The notes under the pieces: model-generated
Told to the model about the DNA's origin: nothing
The model's input: the letters and a program-made list of their open reading frames with translations, nothing else
The model's database searches: none
Translations under genes and position numbers: made by a program
Shown: positions 7,237 through 15,556 of the stretch, piece after piece
Numbering within the stretch: the first letter of the stretch is position 1
Layout of the letters: each line of letters opens with the position of its first letter
Origin: AC-32 sp963813435
GTDB lineage: Bacteria; Actinomycetota; Thermoleophilia; Gaiellales; Gaiellaceae
Reading direction: 5' to 3'
NCBI GenBank assembly: GCA_963813435.1
Contig: CAWEYY010000003.1
Coordinates: 930,001 to 994,000, forward strand
DNA: 64,000 nucleotides

Positions 7237-8178
7237 TCACGGTTCGAGCATGCGGTGTGGCTCGATGCCCAGCCGTCGCAGCTCGTCGCGGTAGGCGCGG
7301 CTGGCCTGGGCGGCGTCCACCTGGCCGTCGGCGACCATCCGCAGGTACTGCACGAACGTGAGCGGATGCTCGCTGTCCTTGATCCTGCGCCCAAATGCCG
7401 CTGCCCGCGCGCCGTTGCGCCGCGCTTCCTCGATCAGAAAGAAGGCATCCTCGCTCGCGCCGGAAGCACCGCCGAGGATTCCGGGAATGAGATGGGGGTC
7501 ATAGGCGGCGAGTTCCTGCATAGCCTCGGGCCCGGGATAGGGCATCTTCAGGAACAACGGCCGGCCGGCCCTGGGGACGCCGGCGAGCGTCCGCGCCACG
7601 AAGTCGTTGAGAAACCGCCCCGGGTCTTCCAGCGCCGTTCCGGCCACGCCGGGCGGAAACACCTCCAGGAAATGCCGAAAGCCATCGCGCTCCGCCTCGA
7701 GGCGAAATTCGCGGTACGCCTCGAGCGAGGCGACATCGATGGCGGCGTCGTTGGCGGGAGTCAGGGAGTAGAGGCCCAGGTCGGCCCCTGCGGAATGCTT
7801 CATCTGCTGGATCGTGGCCGTGCAGAACGGCCGTGAGGGCTGTTGCGGATATGCCGCTCCGGCGAGCAGGTGAATGTCTGTCGAGTCGTTCGCACGCACG
7901 GCCGGCGTGACCGTAGAGCCGTCGAACAGGTGCTCCTCGACGGTGAGCAACTCGCTCGTGCTCACGCTCATCAGCATGATGTCGACCAGCCCTTGCGTGA
8001 CGATCTCGCGGATCTGGTCGCGGAAATCCGCCAGCGAGCGTGGCGAGCCCGTCACCGGATCTACGCCCGGCGCGGCCAGCCCGAAGGCCATGTCCGCATC
8101 CTTGGCGTCGGCGAGGATGAATTCGTCGCAGCTGGGATCCGCATGCAGATTGGCGAGCTTCAGGTCGAGCGACTTCAT
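7237..8178 (-). CDS. Aldolase-like TIM-barrel protein
   Basis: The 313-aa protein reads like a class I aldolase-type barrel (DhnA/FbaB-like). It begins with KSLDLKLANLHADPS, contains acidic strand ends such as ILADAKDADMA, a lysine-bearing strand (GRPLFLKMPYPGP) that could supply a Schiff-base Lys, and a glycine-rich LIPGILGGASGASEDA phosphate-site-like loop. I cannot assign the substrate. Its ATG overlaps the kinase stop codon (ATGA), so the two are translationally coupled. A sugar kinase next to an aldolase-like protein suggests a phosphorylate-then-cleave route for an unusual sugar, but this is inference. Confidence 0.6.
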   Translation of the reverse strand: MKSLDLKLANLHADPSCDEFILADAKDADMAFGLAAPGVDPVTGSPRSLADFRDQIREIVTQGLVDIMLMSVSTSELLTVEEHLFDGSTVTPAVRANDSTDIHLLAGAAYPQQPSRPFCTATIQQMKHSAGADLGLYSLTPANDAAIDVASLEAYREFRLEAERDGFRHFLEVFPPGVAGTALEDPGRFLNDFVARTLAGVPRAGRPLFLKMPYPGPEAMQELAAYDPHLIPGILGGASGASEDAFFLIEEARRNGARAAAFGRRIKDSEHPLTFVQYLRMVADGQVDAAQASRAYRDELRRLGIEPHRMLEP

Positions 8179-9371
8179 CAGACCAGCACCATCGTGCCGG
8201 TGTCGTCGCGCTCGACAGTCACCTCGGACCCAAACGCGATATCGATCGGAAGTCGGGGCCAGCGGTTCGCGAGTCGGGCCGCCACCTGCGGCCAGGTCGG
8301 GATTCCGCTCGTGGGATCCATCGCCTCGACGCTGCAAGCGCCCACAGCCGTCGCGCTTGTTGCCGCTTCGCAAGGGCTCGCGCCGCGCAGTAGCGCCGCG
8401 AGCAGGCCGGCGATCGTGGAGTCTCCCGATCCCGTCGTGCCGGCGACCACGCGCGGCCGAAAGCACGGCGAGAACACCTCTCGAGCGCACCATGCTTCGG
8501 CGACAAGTCCGATGCGGTCGCAGAATTCCCGCATCTGCTTCGTGTCGTCCGTCGTCCTGAGGTAGAGCCCCTGGTCGCCGAGCTTGATCGCGACGACGCT
8601 CGCGCCCATGCCGATCAGGGTGTCGCCCAGCTCGGCCAGCCGCGACCGATCCACGACGGTGGCGAGTTCGGCACCCCCGCGCAATTGCTCGTGTGCCTGT
8701 CGATCGAAAACGAAGAGCAACTCGTCGATGCTGGGCGCGAAGACGTCCACGAACGTGAGCGTCTGCGCCAGCACCTCCTGCCAATCCACGCGCCCCGCCT
8801 CGCTATCGGGATCGGGTTCGCAGAGGTCCAGCGAGGTCGCCGGTCCCACCTCTCGCACGCGGGCGAACAGCTCGCGCAGTTGCGCACCTCCGTTCGCGTA
8901 CATCTCGGGCATCAACGGCGGATAGCCGAAGTGAAACAGGCGAACGCCCTCGAGCTGTTCGTACGGAACGTCTTCAGCCGAGAACGCCTCGTTGGCTCCA
9001 GGGCAGTGAAGGAAGCTTCGGTCGACGCCGGGAGGGTTGATGACGATCGTGTAGCTCGTCGCTTGCTCCTCCGAGACGATCAGGTCGTCGGCGAGGCGCT
9101 CGTCGTTCTCGGCAAGCGCAGCGAGCACAGCCCTGCCGAACAGGTCGGCTCCGATCCTCGCGATCAGACGTACACGTACACCGAGACGGTGCAGCGCCAC
9201 GCCCGTGTTCGCGACCGCGCCGCCGGTCGATATGACGGCCGGACCGACAACCACGAGCCGTCCGGGCTCCAGCTTCAGAGGACCGTGGAAAGCCGGGAAC
9301 ACGTCCAACGAAACGTGACCGGCGACCACGGCCTCGGCTCCGCCCTCGTCCGTCAAGCCTCTGCCAGACAC
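8178..9371 (-). CDS. PfkB/ribokinase-family carbohydrate kinase
   Basis: The fold is shown by the N-terminal strand AVVAGHVSLDV, the GGAVANTGVALHRLG substrate loop and the C-terminal signature GTTGSGDSTIAGLLAALL, whose Asp (GSGD) is the catalytic base and whose glycines form the anion hole. It uses ATP to phosphorylate a sugar or sugar-like alcohol. An upstream ATG at 9500 would overlap the divergent gene and add 43 non-family residues, so GTG at 9371 is preferred; the start remains uncertain. It is coupled to the aldolase-like gene downstream. The family size fits (397 aa, slightly long). Confidence 0.8.
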   Translation of the reverse strand: MSGRGLTDEGGAEAVVAGHVSLDVFPAFHGPLKLEPGRLVVVGPAVISTGGAVANTGVALHRLGVRVRLIARIGADLFGRAVLAALAENDERLADDLIVSEEQATSYTIVINPPGVDRSFLHCPGANEAFSAEDVPYEQLEGVRLFHFGYPPLMPEMYANGGAQLRELFARVREVGPATSLDLCEPDPDSEAGRVDWQEVLAQTLTFVDVFAPSIDELLFVFDRQAHEQLRGGAELATVVDRSRLAELGDTLIGMGASVVAIKLGDQGLYLRTTDDTKQMREFCDRIGLVAEAWCAREVFSPCFRPRVVAGTTGSGDSTIAGLLAALLRGASPCEAATSATAVGACSVEAMDPTSGIPTWPQVAARLANRWPRLPIDIAFGSEVTVERDDTGTMVLV

Positions 9372-9467
9372 GGGTTCGGATCGTACTTCCACGTGCTGCT
9401 CACCGGCTGCGAGCCGACGCCCGCTCCGTTGAGCCGCTGCGTCCGCCCCCGGCTGGTGTCGCAGGAC

Positions 9468-9473
9468 TACCAT
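9468..9473 (+). promoter_or_regulatory. Leaderless-type -10 box (TACCAT) for the thioredoxin-reductase-like/egt operon
   Basis: TACCAT lies 8 nt before the ATG at 9482, and there is no Shine-Dalgarno. It probably drives the downstream overlapping genes through egtD. Confidence 0.5.
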
Positions 9474-9481
9474 CGACTGCC

Positions 9482-10750
9482 ATGAGTCCGGTGCGCTCAA
9501 CGGTGCAGGTTGTCGGGCGGCGGATGGACGCGCAGCACTACCGCCTCCGCGACTTTCTCACCCGCACCGCGCAGCCGTACGAGTGGCACGAGGCGGACAC
9601 ACCCGAGGCCGACCAGCTCCTCCAGCGGCTCGGCTTGACCGATGCGGACCTGCCCGTCCTCGTTGAGGGCGACAGCGTCTTCTCGCAGGCGACCGTGGAG
9701 ACGATCGCAATGGCCTGGGGCGGTTTGCAGCCGGCCAGGCTCGCGCACTACGACTTCGTCGTCATCGGCGCCGGCCCCGCGGGCCTGGCGGCGGCCGTCT
9801 ATGCCGCCTCCGACGGCCTTTCGACGCTCGTGTGCGACCGCGACGTGCCCGGGGGCCAGGCGTCGAACGCGACGATGATCGAGAACTTCTTTGGGTTCCC
9901 GGACGGAATCGGCGGCGCCGAGCTTGCGCGGCTGGCCGGCAGGCAGGCGGAGCGCTTCGGCGCCGAGCTGATGCTCCTGCGCGGCGTCCAGGGGAGCCGC
10001 ATGAACGGCCACGACGAGCCCGTCGCGTTGATTCTCGAGGACGGTTCCGAGGTGACCGCATCCGTGGTGTTGGCAGCGCCGGGCATGGACTGGCGGCGGC
10101 TCGAGCTCGACGGGATCGACGACCTGATGGGTCACGGCGTCTACTACGGGGCCGGGCGCAGCGAGGCGGCCCAGTGCGCAGGACAGCGCGTGGTCGTGGT
10201 CGGGGCAGGCAACTCGGCGGGCCAGGCCGTCCTGAACTTCGCAAACCAGACGGCCCGCGTGACGATGCTCGTGCGCGGCGACCGGCTCAGCAAGAGCATG
10301 TCGGCGTATCTGATCGAGCGGATCGAGCGCCATCCGCTCATCGACGTCCGGCTCGAGACGCAGCTGACCGAGCTCCACGCGGAAGGCGGCCGGCTCGCCG
10401 CGGTGACCTTCGCCGACGCCGCCGGCAAGACGGAGACGCAGCCGATGGACGCCGTCTTCCTCTGCCTCGGCGGTAGCCCCCACACCGAGTGGTGTTCGCG
10501 AGAGCACGTTCTCACCGACAACCGCGGATACATCCTCACCGGGCAGGACCTCGTGACGGACGGCAAGCTGCCGGACTGCTGGCCGCTGGATCGTGATCCG
10601 TTGCCGCTCGAGACGAGTCGCGTCGGCCTGTTCGCGGCAGGCGACGTCCGCCACGGATCGACGAAGCGGGTGGCTGCCGCGGTCGGCGAGGGCTCGATGG
10701 TCGCCGCTCATCTCTTCAGCCGCCTTGCCGAGCTCGGTGTCACCTACTGA
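9482..10750 (+). CDS. Thioredoxin-reductase-like flavoprotein lacking the CxxC, with N-terminal glutaredoxin-like domain
   Basis: Residues 1-85 resemble a glutaredoxin or thioredoxin-like domain (HYRLRDFLTRTAQPYEW, ending LPVLVEGDSVF) without a redox Cys pair. Residues 90-422 form a two-dinucleotide-fold flavoprotein: FAD motif VIGAGPAGLAAA, NAD(P)H motif VVVVGAGNSAGQAVL and the C-terminal GLFAAGDVRHGSTKR loop that contacts FAD. Where thioredoxin reductase has CATC, this has YYGAGRSEAAQC, so it is not a disulfide reductase of the classic type. It starts the operon with egtB, overlapping it by 14 nt, which suggests a role in ergothioneine redox chemistry. That role is inference. Confidence 0.8.
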   Translation: MSPVRSTVQVVGRRMDAQHYRLRDFLTRTAQPYEWHEADTPEADQLLQRLGLTDADLPVLVEGDSVFSQATVETIAMAWGGLQPARLAHYDFVVIGAGPAGLAAAVYAASDGLSTLVCDRDVPGGQASNATMIENFFGFPDGIGGAELARLAGRQAERFGAELMLLRGVQGSRMNGHDEPVALILEDGSEVTASVVLAAPGMDWRRLELDGIDDLMGHGVYYGAGRSEAAQCAGQRVVVVGAGNSAGQAVLNFANQTARVTMLVRGDRLSKSMSAYLIERIERHPLIDVRLETQLTELHAEGGRLAAVTFADAAGKTETQPMDAVFLCLGGSPHTEWCSREHVLTDNRGYILTGQDLVTDGKLPDCWPLDRDPLPLETSRVGLFAAGDVRHGSTKRVAAAVGEGSMVAAHLFSRLAELGVTY

Positions 10751-11762
10751 GCTCGCGGCCGTCCTCGGGCACGCGCGAGAGCGGACCGAGGCCCTGCTCG
10801 ACCCGCTCTCGGACGAGCAGCTCACGCGACAGGTCTCTCCCCTCCAGTCGCCACTGGTCTGGGATCTCGCACACATCGGCTACTTCGAGGAGCTGTGGCT
10901 GCTTCGGCACGCAGGCGGCCGCGGGCCGCTCTCGCCCGAGTACGACGAGCTCTACGACTCGTTCACGCACACGCGCGCCGAGCGCGGTGGGCTTCCGATC
11001 CTGGCGCCCGAGGCCGCCCGCGCGTACCTGACCGATGTGCGCGAGGCTGTCCTCGCGCTGCTCCCCGAGCTCGACGACTTCCTCGTCGGGATGGTCGCCC
11101 AGCACGAGCTCCAGCACGGCGAGACGATGGCCCAGACGCTCGCGCTGGCCGGCCTTCCCGGTCCGCCGCCGCACGGGCCCCCCGAGGTCGAGGCGAGCGG
11201 TGACGTGATCGTCGACGGCGGACCCTTCACCCGTGGCTCGGACGCGGCGTGGGCCTACGACAACGAGCGCCGGCAGCACGTGGTCGACCTCCCGCTGTTC
11301 CGGGTCGACCGCGCTCTCGTCACGAACGCCGAATACGCGGATTTCATGGACGCAGAGAGCGCGGCCGCGCCGCTGCACTGGGGCCGCAATGGGGACGCGC
11401 CGCCGAAGGAGCCCGTCCAGCATGTCTCGTTTCACCAGGCGGAGGCGTACGCACGCTGGGCCGGGAAGCGGCTGCTCACCGAGGCCGAGTGGGAGAAGGC
11501 CGTCAAGACCCTCGGCGGCGAGCTCGAGCACGTCGACGGAGCCGTCTGGCAATGGACGTCGTCCTCTTTCCAGGGGTATCCCGGTTTCCGCGCCTTTCCC
11601 TACGCCGAGTACTCGGAGGTGTTCTTCGGGGAGGACTACCGGGTCTTGCGCGGCGGCTCGTGGGTGACCGACCCGCTCGTTGCCCGGCCGACGTTCCGGA
11701 ACTGGGACCTACCGCAACGGCAGCAGATCTTCTCCGGGATCCGCTGCGCGTGCGATGTCTGA
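10737..11762 (+). CDS. egtB: EgtB-type sulfoxide synthase (ergothioneine biosynthesis)
   Basis: EgtB uses iron and O2 to join hercynine with a thiol donor. The N-terminal DinB-like helical domain supplies His46 (LAHIGYFEELW) and His123/His127 (QHELQHGETM), which fit the three-histidine iron site. The C-terminal formylglycine-generating-enzyme-like domain has VDGGPFTRGSD, PVQHVSFHQAEAYARWAGK and the closing VLRGGSWVTD and RNWDLPQRQQIFSGIR motifs. At 341 residues it is shorter than the mycobacterial enzyme of about 430. GTG at 10737 is chosen because it starts just before the conserved domain; it overlaps the flavoprotein gene and the following egtD by 8 nt. The donor thiol cannot be told from sequence. 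Confidence 0.9.
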   Translation: MSPTELAAVLGHARERTEALLDPLSDEQLTRQVSPLQSPLVWDLAHIGYFEELWLLRHAGGRGPLSPEYDELYDSFTHTRAERGGLPILAPEAARAYLTDVREAVLALLPELDDFLVGMVAQHELQHGETMAQTLALAGLPGPPPHGPPEVEASGDVIVDGGPFTRGSDAAWAYDNERRQHVVDLPLFRVDRALVTNAEYADFMDAESAAAPLHWGRNGDAPPKEPVQHVSFHQAEAYARWAGKRLLTEAEWEKAVKTLGGELEHVDGAVWQWTSSSFQGYPGFRAFPYAEYSEVFFGEDYRVLRGGSWVTDPLVARPTFRNWDLPQRQQIFSGIRCACDV

Positions 11763-12708
11763 GACGTCGACGCCCACTCGTCCTCACCTCTGGGCGGCGA
11801 CACGGCGCAGCTTGCAGAGCGAGCCGAGGGAGCTGCCGCCCGTCTGGCTGTACGACGAACGTGGCTCGCAGCTCTACGAGCACATCACGCGGCTCCCGGA
11901 CTACTACCTTCCTGGGCGCGAGGCCGAGATCCTCGGCTTGCATGCTGCCGAGATCGCCCGGCAAACGGCGGCCAGGACGCTCGTGGAGCTCGGTTCCGGC
12001 AATGCGAGGAACACCCGGATCCTGCTCGACGCGCTTTCGGCCCACGGCACGCTCGAGCGCTTTGCGCCGGTGGACGTCAGCGAGGAGATGCTCCATGCGA
12101 CCGCACAGGCGATCTCCGCGACCTATCCAGGCATCTCCGTCGACGAGACGGTCGGCGACTTCGAACGCGATCTGAGCGCGCTCCCGAAGGACGGGCCCCG
12201 TTTGATCGCCCTCCTCGGAAGCACCCTCGGGAACCTCCATCCCGAGCAGCGGGCCGCGCTCCTGCTCGTGCTCGGGGAAGAGCTGGCCGAAGACGACGTG
12301 CTCCTGCTCGGTCTCGACCTCGTGAAGGACGTGGCCCGGCTGAACGCGGCATACCACGACGCGGACGGCGTGACGGAGGCGTTCGTGCGAAACGCCCTCT
12401 CCGCCGTGAACCGGGAGCTGGATGCGACGTTCGAGCAGCGGCGCTTCGCCTTCGAGCCGATCTGGGACCCCGAAAACGACTGGATGGACATCGGCTTCCG
12501 CGCGCTCGAGGCGCACACGGTCCTGGTGCGGCGTCTGGAGCTCGAGCTCGCGTTCGAGAGCGGAGAGCGTCTCCGGGCGGAGGTCAGCTCGAAGTTCCGA
12601 CGGCAGAGGTTCGAGCTCGAGCTCGAACGTGCCGGCCTTCGCGTCGAGTCGTGGCGGACCGATGTCGCCGGAGACTTCGCAGTCCTGACCGCGCGCCCGG
12701 AAAGCTAG
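11755..12708 (+). CDS. egtD: Histidine N-alpha-methyltransferase EgtD
   Basis: EgtD trimethylates histidine to hercynine, the substrate of EgtB. The family start is present (PPVWLYDERGSQLYEHIT, then LPDYYLPGREAEIL). The SAM site is LVELGSGNARNTRILLDAL, and LIALLGSTLGNLHPEQ is the second conserved block. Length (317 aa) matches the family. The ATG overlaps the egtB stop by 8 nt, giving tight translational coupling. With egtB in the same transcript the cell can make ergothioneine from histidine provided a sulfur donor is available; the lyase egtE and amidotransferase egtC are not in this window. Confidence 0.95.
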   Translation: MSETSTPTRPHLWAATRRSLQSEPRELPPVWLYDERGSQLYEHITRLPDYYLPGREAEILGLHAAEIARQTAARTLVELGSGNARNTRILLDALSAHGTLERFAPVDVSEEMLHATAQAISATYPGISVDETVGDFERDLSALPKDGPRLIALLGSTLGNLHPEQRAALLLVLGEELAEDDVLLLGLDLVKDVARLNAAYHDADGVTEAFVRNALSAVNRELDATFEQRRFAFEPIWDPENDWMDIGFRALEAHTVLVRRLELELAFESGERLRAEVSSKFRRQRFELELERAGLRVESWRTDVAGDFAVLTARPES

Positions 12709-12727
12709 AGGCAACGAGAGGAGACGC

Positions 12728-13012
12728 ATGTCCGCGAACAGCATCTGCAGCCACCTCGACCAGATCGAGGTCACACAGCTGCCCGAGCCGATCGCCGGGT
12801 GCGAGGAGTGCCTGAAGATCGGCGACAGGTGGGTCCACCTGCGCATGTGCATGACCTGCGGGAAGATCGGGTGCTGCGACTCCTCGCCGAACCGGCACGC
12901 AACCGCGCATGCCGGCGAGAGCGGCCATCCGATCATCCGCTCGGCCGAGCCCGGTGAGGACTGGAGCTGGTGCTACATCGACGAGGTCGCGTTCGCGACC
13001 GCTCCGCAATGA
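12728..13012 (+). CDS. UBP-type zinc finger protein
   Basis: The 94-aa protein is almost only a UBP/ZnF-type zinc finger. Cys and His pairs appear as ICSHLDQ, GCEECLK, HLRMCMTCGKIGCCD and NRHATAHAGESGHPII. In eukaryotes this fold binds the ubiquitin C-terminus; bacterial stand-alone versions are common in actinobacteria and have no proven role. A clear Shine-Dalgarno (AGAGGAG) precedes the ATG by 7 nt. It lies 19 nt behind egtD and is probably co-transcribed. The following 115 nt separate it from the epoxide hydrolase operon. Confidence 0.85.
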   Translation: MSANSICSHLDQIEVTQLPEPIAGCEECLKIGDRWVHLRMCMTCGKIGCCDSSPNRHATAHAGESGHPIIRSAEPGEDWSWCYIDEVAFATAPQ

Positions 13013-13127
13013 GTGGTTTCGGTGTGGTGACATCGGTTGAGAGCCCCGAAACGCAGGAGTAGTCTCTTTCGCGGTCCCTAGCCAGGAGGAGACCCGCAGA
13101 GCCTCGCCCACCAAAACGGAGGTAGTG

Positions 13128-14342
13128 ATGAGCAAGACGGTCGAGACCGCCCTCGACATTCGCCCCTTCGACATCGACATTTCGGAAGACGAGCTAGCCG
13201 ATCTGCGCAGGCGCATCGCCGCGACGCGCTGGCCCGAGAAGGAGACCGTCGCCGATCAGTCGCAAGGCGTGCAGCTGGCGACGATGCAGGCGCTGGTGCA
13301 GTACTGGGGCAACGGGTACGACTTCGGGAGAGTCGAGGCCAGGCTGAGTGAGTTCCCGCATTTCCTGACCGAGATCGACGGCCTCGACATCCACTTCATC
13401 CACGTCAGGTCAAAGCACGAGGACGCCCTGCCGCTGATCATCACGCACGGCTGGCCCGGCTCGGTCATCGAGATGCTCAACGTGATCGGGCCGCTCACCG
13501 ACCCGACAGCACACGGCGGCGACGCGGAGGACGCCTTCGACGTGGTGATCCCATCGATGCCGGGCTACGGGTTCTCGGGCAAGCCGACCACGACCGGCTG
13601 GGACCCCGTCCACATCGCGCGCGCCTGGATCGTCCTGATGAAGGGCCTCGGCTACGAGCGCTTCGTTGCGCAGGGCGGCGACTGGGGTGCGCAGATCACG
13701 GATGTGATGGGCGCGGAAGCACCTCGGGAGCTGCTCGGCATCCACTCCAACATGCCCGGCACGGTCCCGCCCGAGGTCTCGAAGACGCTCGGGTCCGGCC
13801 AGGCGCCGTCCGGCCTCTCGGACGACGAGAGCCGCGCCTGGGAGCAGCTGAACTTCGTCTACACCAAGGGCATCGGCTACGCGACCGAGATGAACCTGCG
13901 CCCGCAGACGTTGTACGGGCTCGCCGATTCGCCCGCGGCTCTCGCAGCCTGGATGATCGACCACGACGCGCAGAGCTACGAGGACATCGCGGCCGCCTTC
14001 GACGGGAACCCCGTGGGCAACCTCACGCGGGACGAGGTCCTCGACAACGTCACGTTTACCTGGGTCACGAACACCGGGATTTCCTCGGGTCGTCTCTACT
14101 GGGAGAACACGCTCGGCTTCTTCGACGTCAAGGGCGCAACCGTCCCGGCTGCCGTGAGCGTCTTCCCGCGGGAGCTCTACCAGGCGCCGCGCAGCTGGGC
14201 CGAGCAGGCATACCCGAACCTCATCTACTTCAACGAGGTCGACGAAGGCGACCACTTCGCCGCCTGGCAGGAGCCAGAGATCTTCACAACCGAGATACGA
14301 GCTGCGTTCAGGTCACTCCGTGACGAAAGGAGATCGTCATGA
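13128..14342 (+). CDS. Epoxide hydrolase, microsomal type (tandem copy 1)
   Basis: This is an alpha/beta hydrolase with the N-terminal EHN region (DIRPFDIDISEDELADLRR). The oxyanion motif HGWPGS is at 108-113 and the nucleophile Asp185 in QGGDWGAQ. The His near the end lies in EGDHFAAWQEP. The enzyme opens epoxides to diols. The Trp after the nucleophile is the usual residue in active members. A good GGAGG precedes GTG-ATG; ATG at 13128 is taken as start. It is the first gene of a tight operon with two further copies, a BI-1 protein and a thioredoxin-like protein. Confidence 0.9.
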   Translation: MSKTVETALDIRPFDIDISEDELADLRRRIAATRWPEKETVADQSQGVQLATMQALVQYWGNGYDFGRVEARLSEFPHFLTEIDGLDIHFIHVRSKHEDALPLIITHGWPGSVIEMLNVIGPLTDPTAHGGDAEDAFDVVIPSMPGYGFSGKPTTTGWDPVHIARAWIVLMKGLGYERFVAQGGDWGAQITDVMGAEAPRELLGIHSNMPGTVPPEVSKTLGSGQAPSGLSDDESRAWEQLNFVYTKGIGYATEMNLRPQTLYGLADSPAALAAWMIDHDAQSYEDIAAAFDGNPVGNLTRDEVLDNVTFTWVTNTGISSGRLYWENTLGFFDVKGATVPAAVSVFPRELYQAPRSWAEQAYPNLIYFNEVDEGDHFAAWQEPEIFTTEIRAAFRSLRDERRSS

Positions 14343-15556
14343 GCACTACCGTCGAGACCACCACCGACATCCGGACCTTCCACGTCGAGTTCCAAGAGGA
14401 GCAGATCGACGACCTGAGGCGGCGCATCGCCGAGACGCGCTGGTCCAACAAGGAGCTGGACGACTCGCAGGGCGTGCAGCTAGCCATGCTCCAGGAGCTC
14501 GCGCGCTACTGGGCGAACGACTACGACTTCGGCCGGCTCGAGGCGAGACTCAATGCACTCGCGCAGTTCACGACCGAGATCGACGGGCTGGAGATCCACT
14601 TCATCCACGTCCGCTCGGAGCACGAGAACGCGTTGCCGCTGATCATCACCCACGGCTGGCCCGGGTCGGTCCTCGAGCTGCTCGAGGTCATCGGCCCACT
14701 CACCGACCCGACCGCCCACGGCGGGAGCGCCGAGGACGCGTTCGACGTCGTGTTGCCGTCCCTGCCCGGCTACGGCTTCTCGGCAGAGCCGACCGAGGTC
14801 GGCTGGGACCCGGCTCACGTTGCGCGGGCGTGGGCGGAGCTGATGGACCGGCTCGGCTACACGCGCTATGTCGCCCAGGGCGGCGATCAGGGTGCCGGCG
14901 TGACCGATGCGATGGCACGCCAGGCGTCTGAGGGTCTACTGGGCGTCCACTTCAACTTCCTGGACGCGGCCCCGCGAGAGCTCTTGATGGCCGCGCTCAA
15001 CCTCAGGCTGGCGATCTCCGAGGAGGATCGTGCGCAATTCGGCAAGTTCACGGGGATCTTCATGCGCGGCTATCTCACCCAGATGGGCGAACACCCGCAG
15101 ACGATCGGCTACTCGATCGTGGACTCACCGGTCGGACTGGCGGCGTGGATGCTGGACCACGACGCGGACAGCTACGAGAAGATCACCCGCGCGTTCCTCG
15201 AGGGGACGCCCTCGGGCGGCCTGACCCGCGACAGCGTCCTCGACAACATCACGCTGTACTGGCTGACGGGCACGGGGACCTCGGCCGCGCGGCTGTACTG
15301 GGAGAACAGCCGAGCCGTAACGGCTGCTTTGAAGCACTCGCCCCCGCACGTCTCGCTCCCCGTGGCATTCACGGTGTTCCCGGGCGAGATCTTCCAGGCC
15401 CCGCACCACTGGGTGAAGAAGGCCTACCACAACCTCATCTACTTCAACGAGGCCGAGAAGGGTGGACATTTCGCGGCGTGGGAGGAGCCCGAGATCTTCG
15501 CGAGCGAGATGCGTGCGGCCTTCAAGCCGCTCCGCGACGAGGGGAGGTCCTCATGA
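14339..15556 (+). CDS. Epoxide hydrolase family protein (tandem copy 2)
   Basis: The architecture matches copy 1, with long shared blocks: HGWPGSVLELLEVIGPLTDP, SLPGYGFSAEPTEVGWDP and GGHFAAWEEPEIF with the catalytic His. The nucleophile motif is QGGDQGAG, so Asp is kept but the following Trp is Gln. That may change the active-site shape or substrate range. ATG overlaps the stop of copy 1 (ATGA). The three copies probably arose by tandem duplication and then diverged, since the middle of the lid region (after GVHFNFLDA) differs most between copies. Confidence 0.88.
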   Translation: MSTTVETTTDIRTFHVEFQEEQIDDLRRRIAETRWSNKELDDSQGVQLAMLQELARYWANDYDFGRLEARLNALAQFTTEIDGLEIHFIHVRSEHENALPLIITHGWPGSVLELLEVIGPLTDPTAHGGSAEDAFDVVLPSLPGYGFSAEPTEVGWDPAHVARAWAELMDRLGYTRYVAQGGDQGAGVTDAMARQASEGLLGVHFNFLDAAPRELLMAALNLRLAISEEDRAQFGKFTGIFMRGYLTQMGEHPQTIGYSIVDSPVGLAAWMLDHDADSYEKITRAFLEGTPSGGLTRDSVLDNITLYWLTGTGTSAARLYWENSRAVTAALKHSPPHVSLPVAFTVFPGEIFQAPHHWVKKAYHNLIYFNEAEKGGHFAAWEEPEIFASEMRAAFKPLRDEGRSS

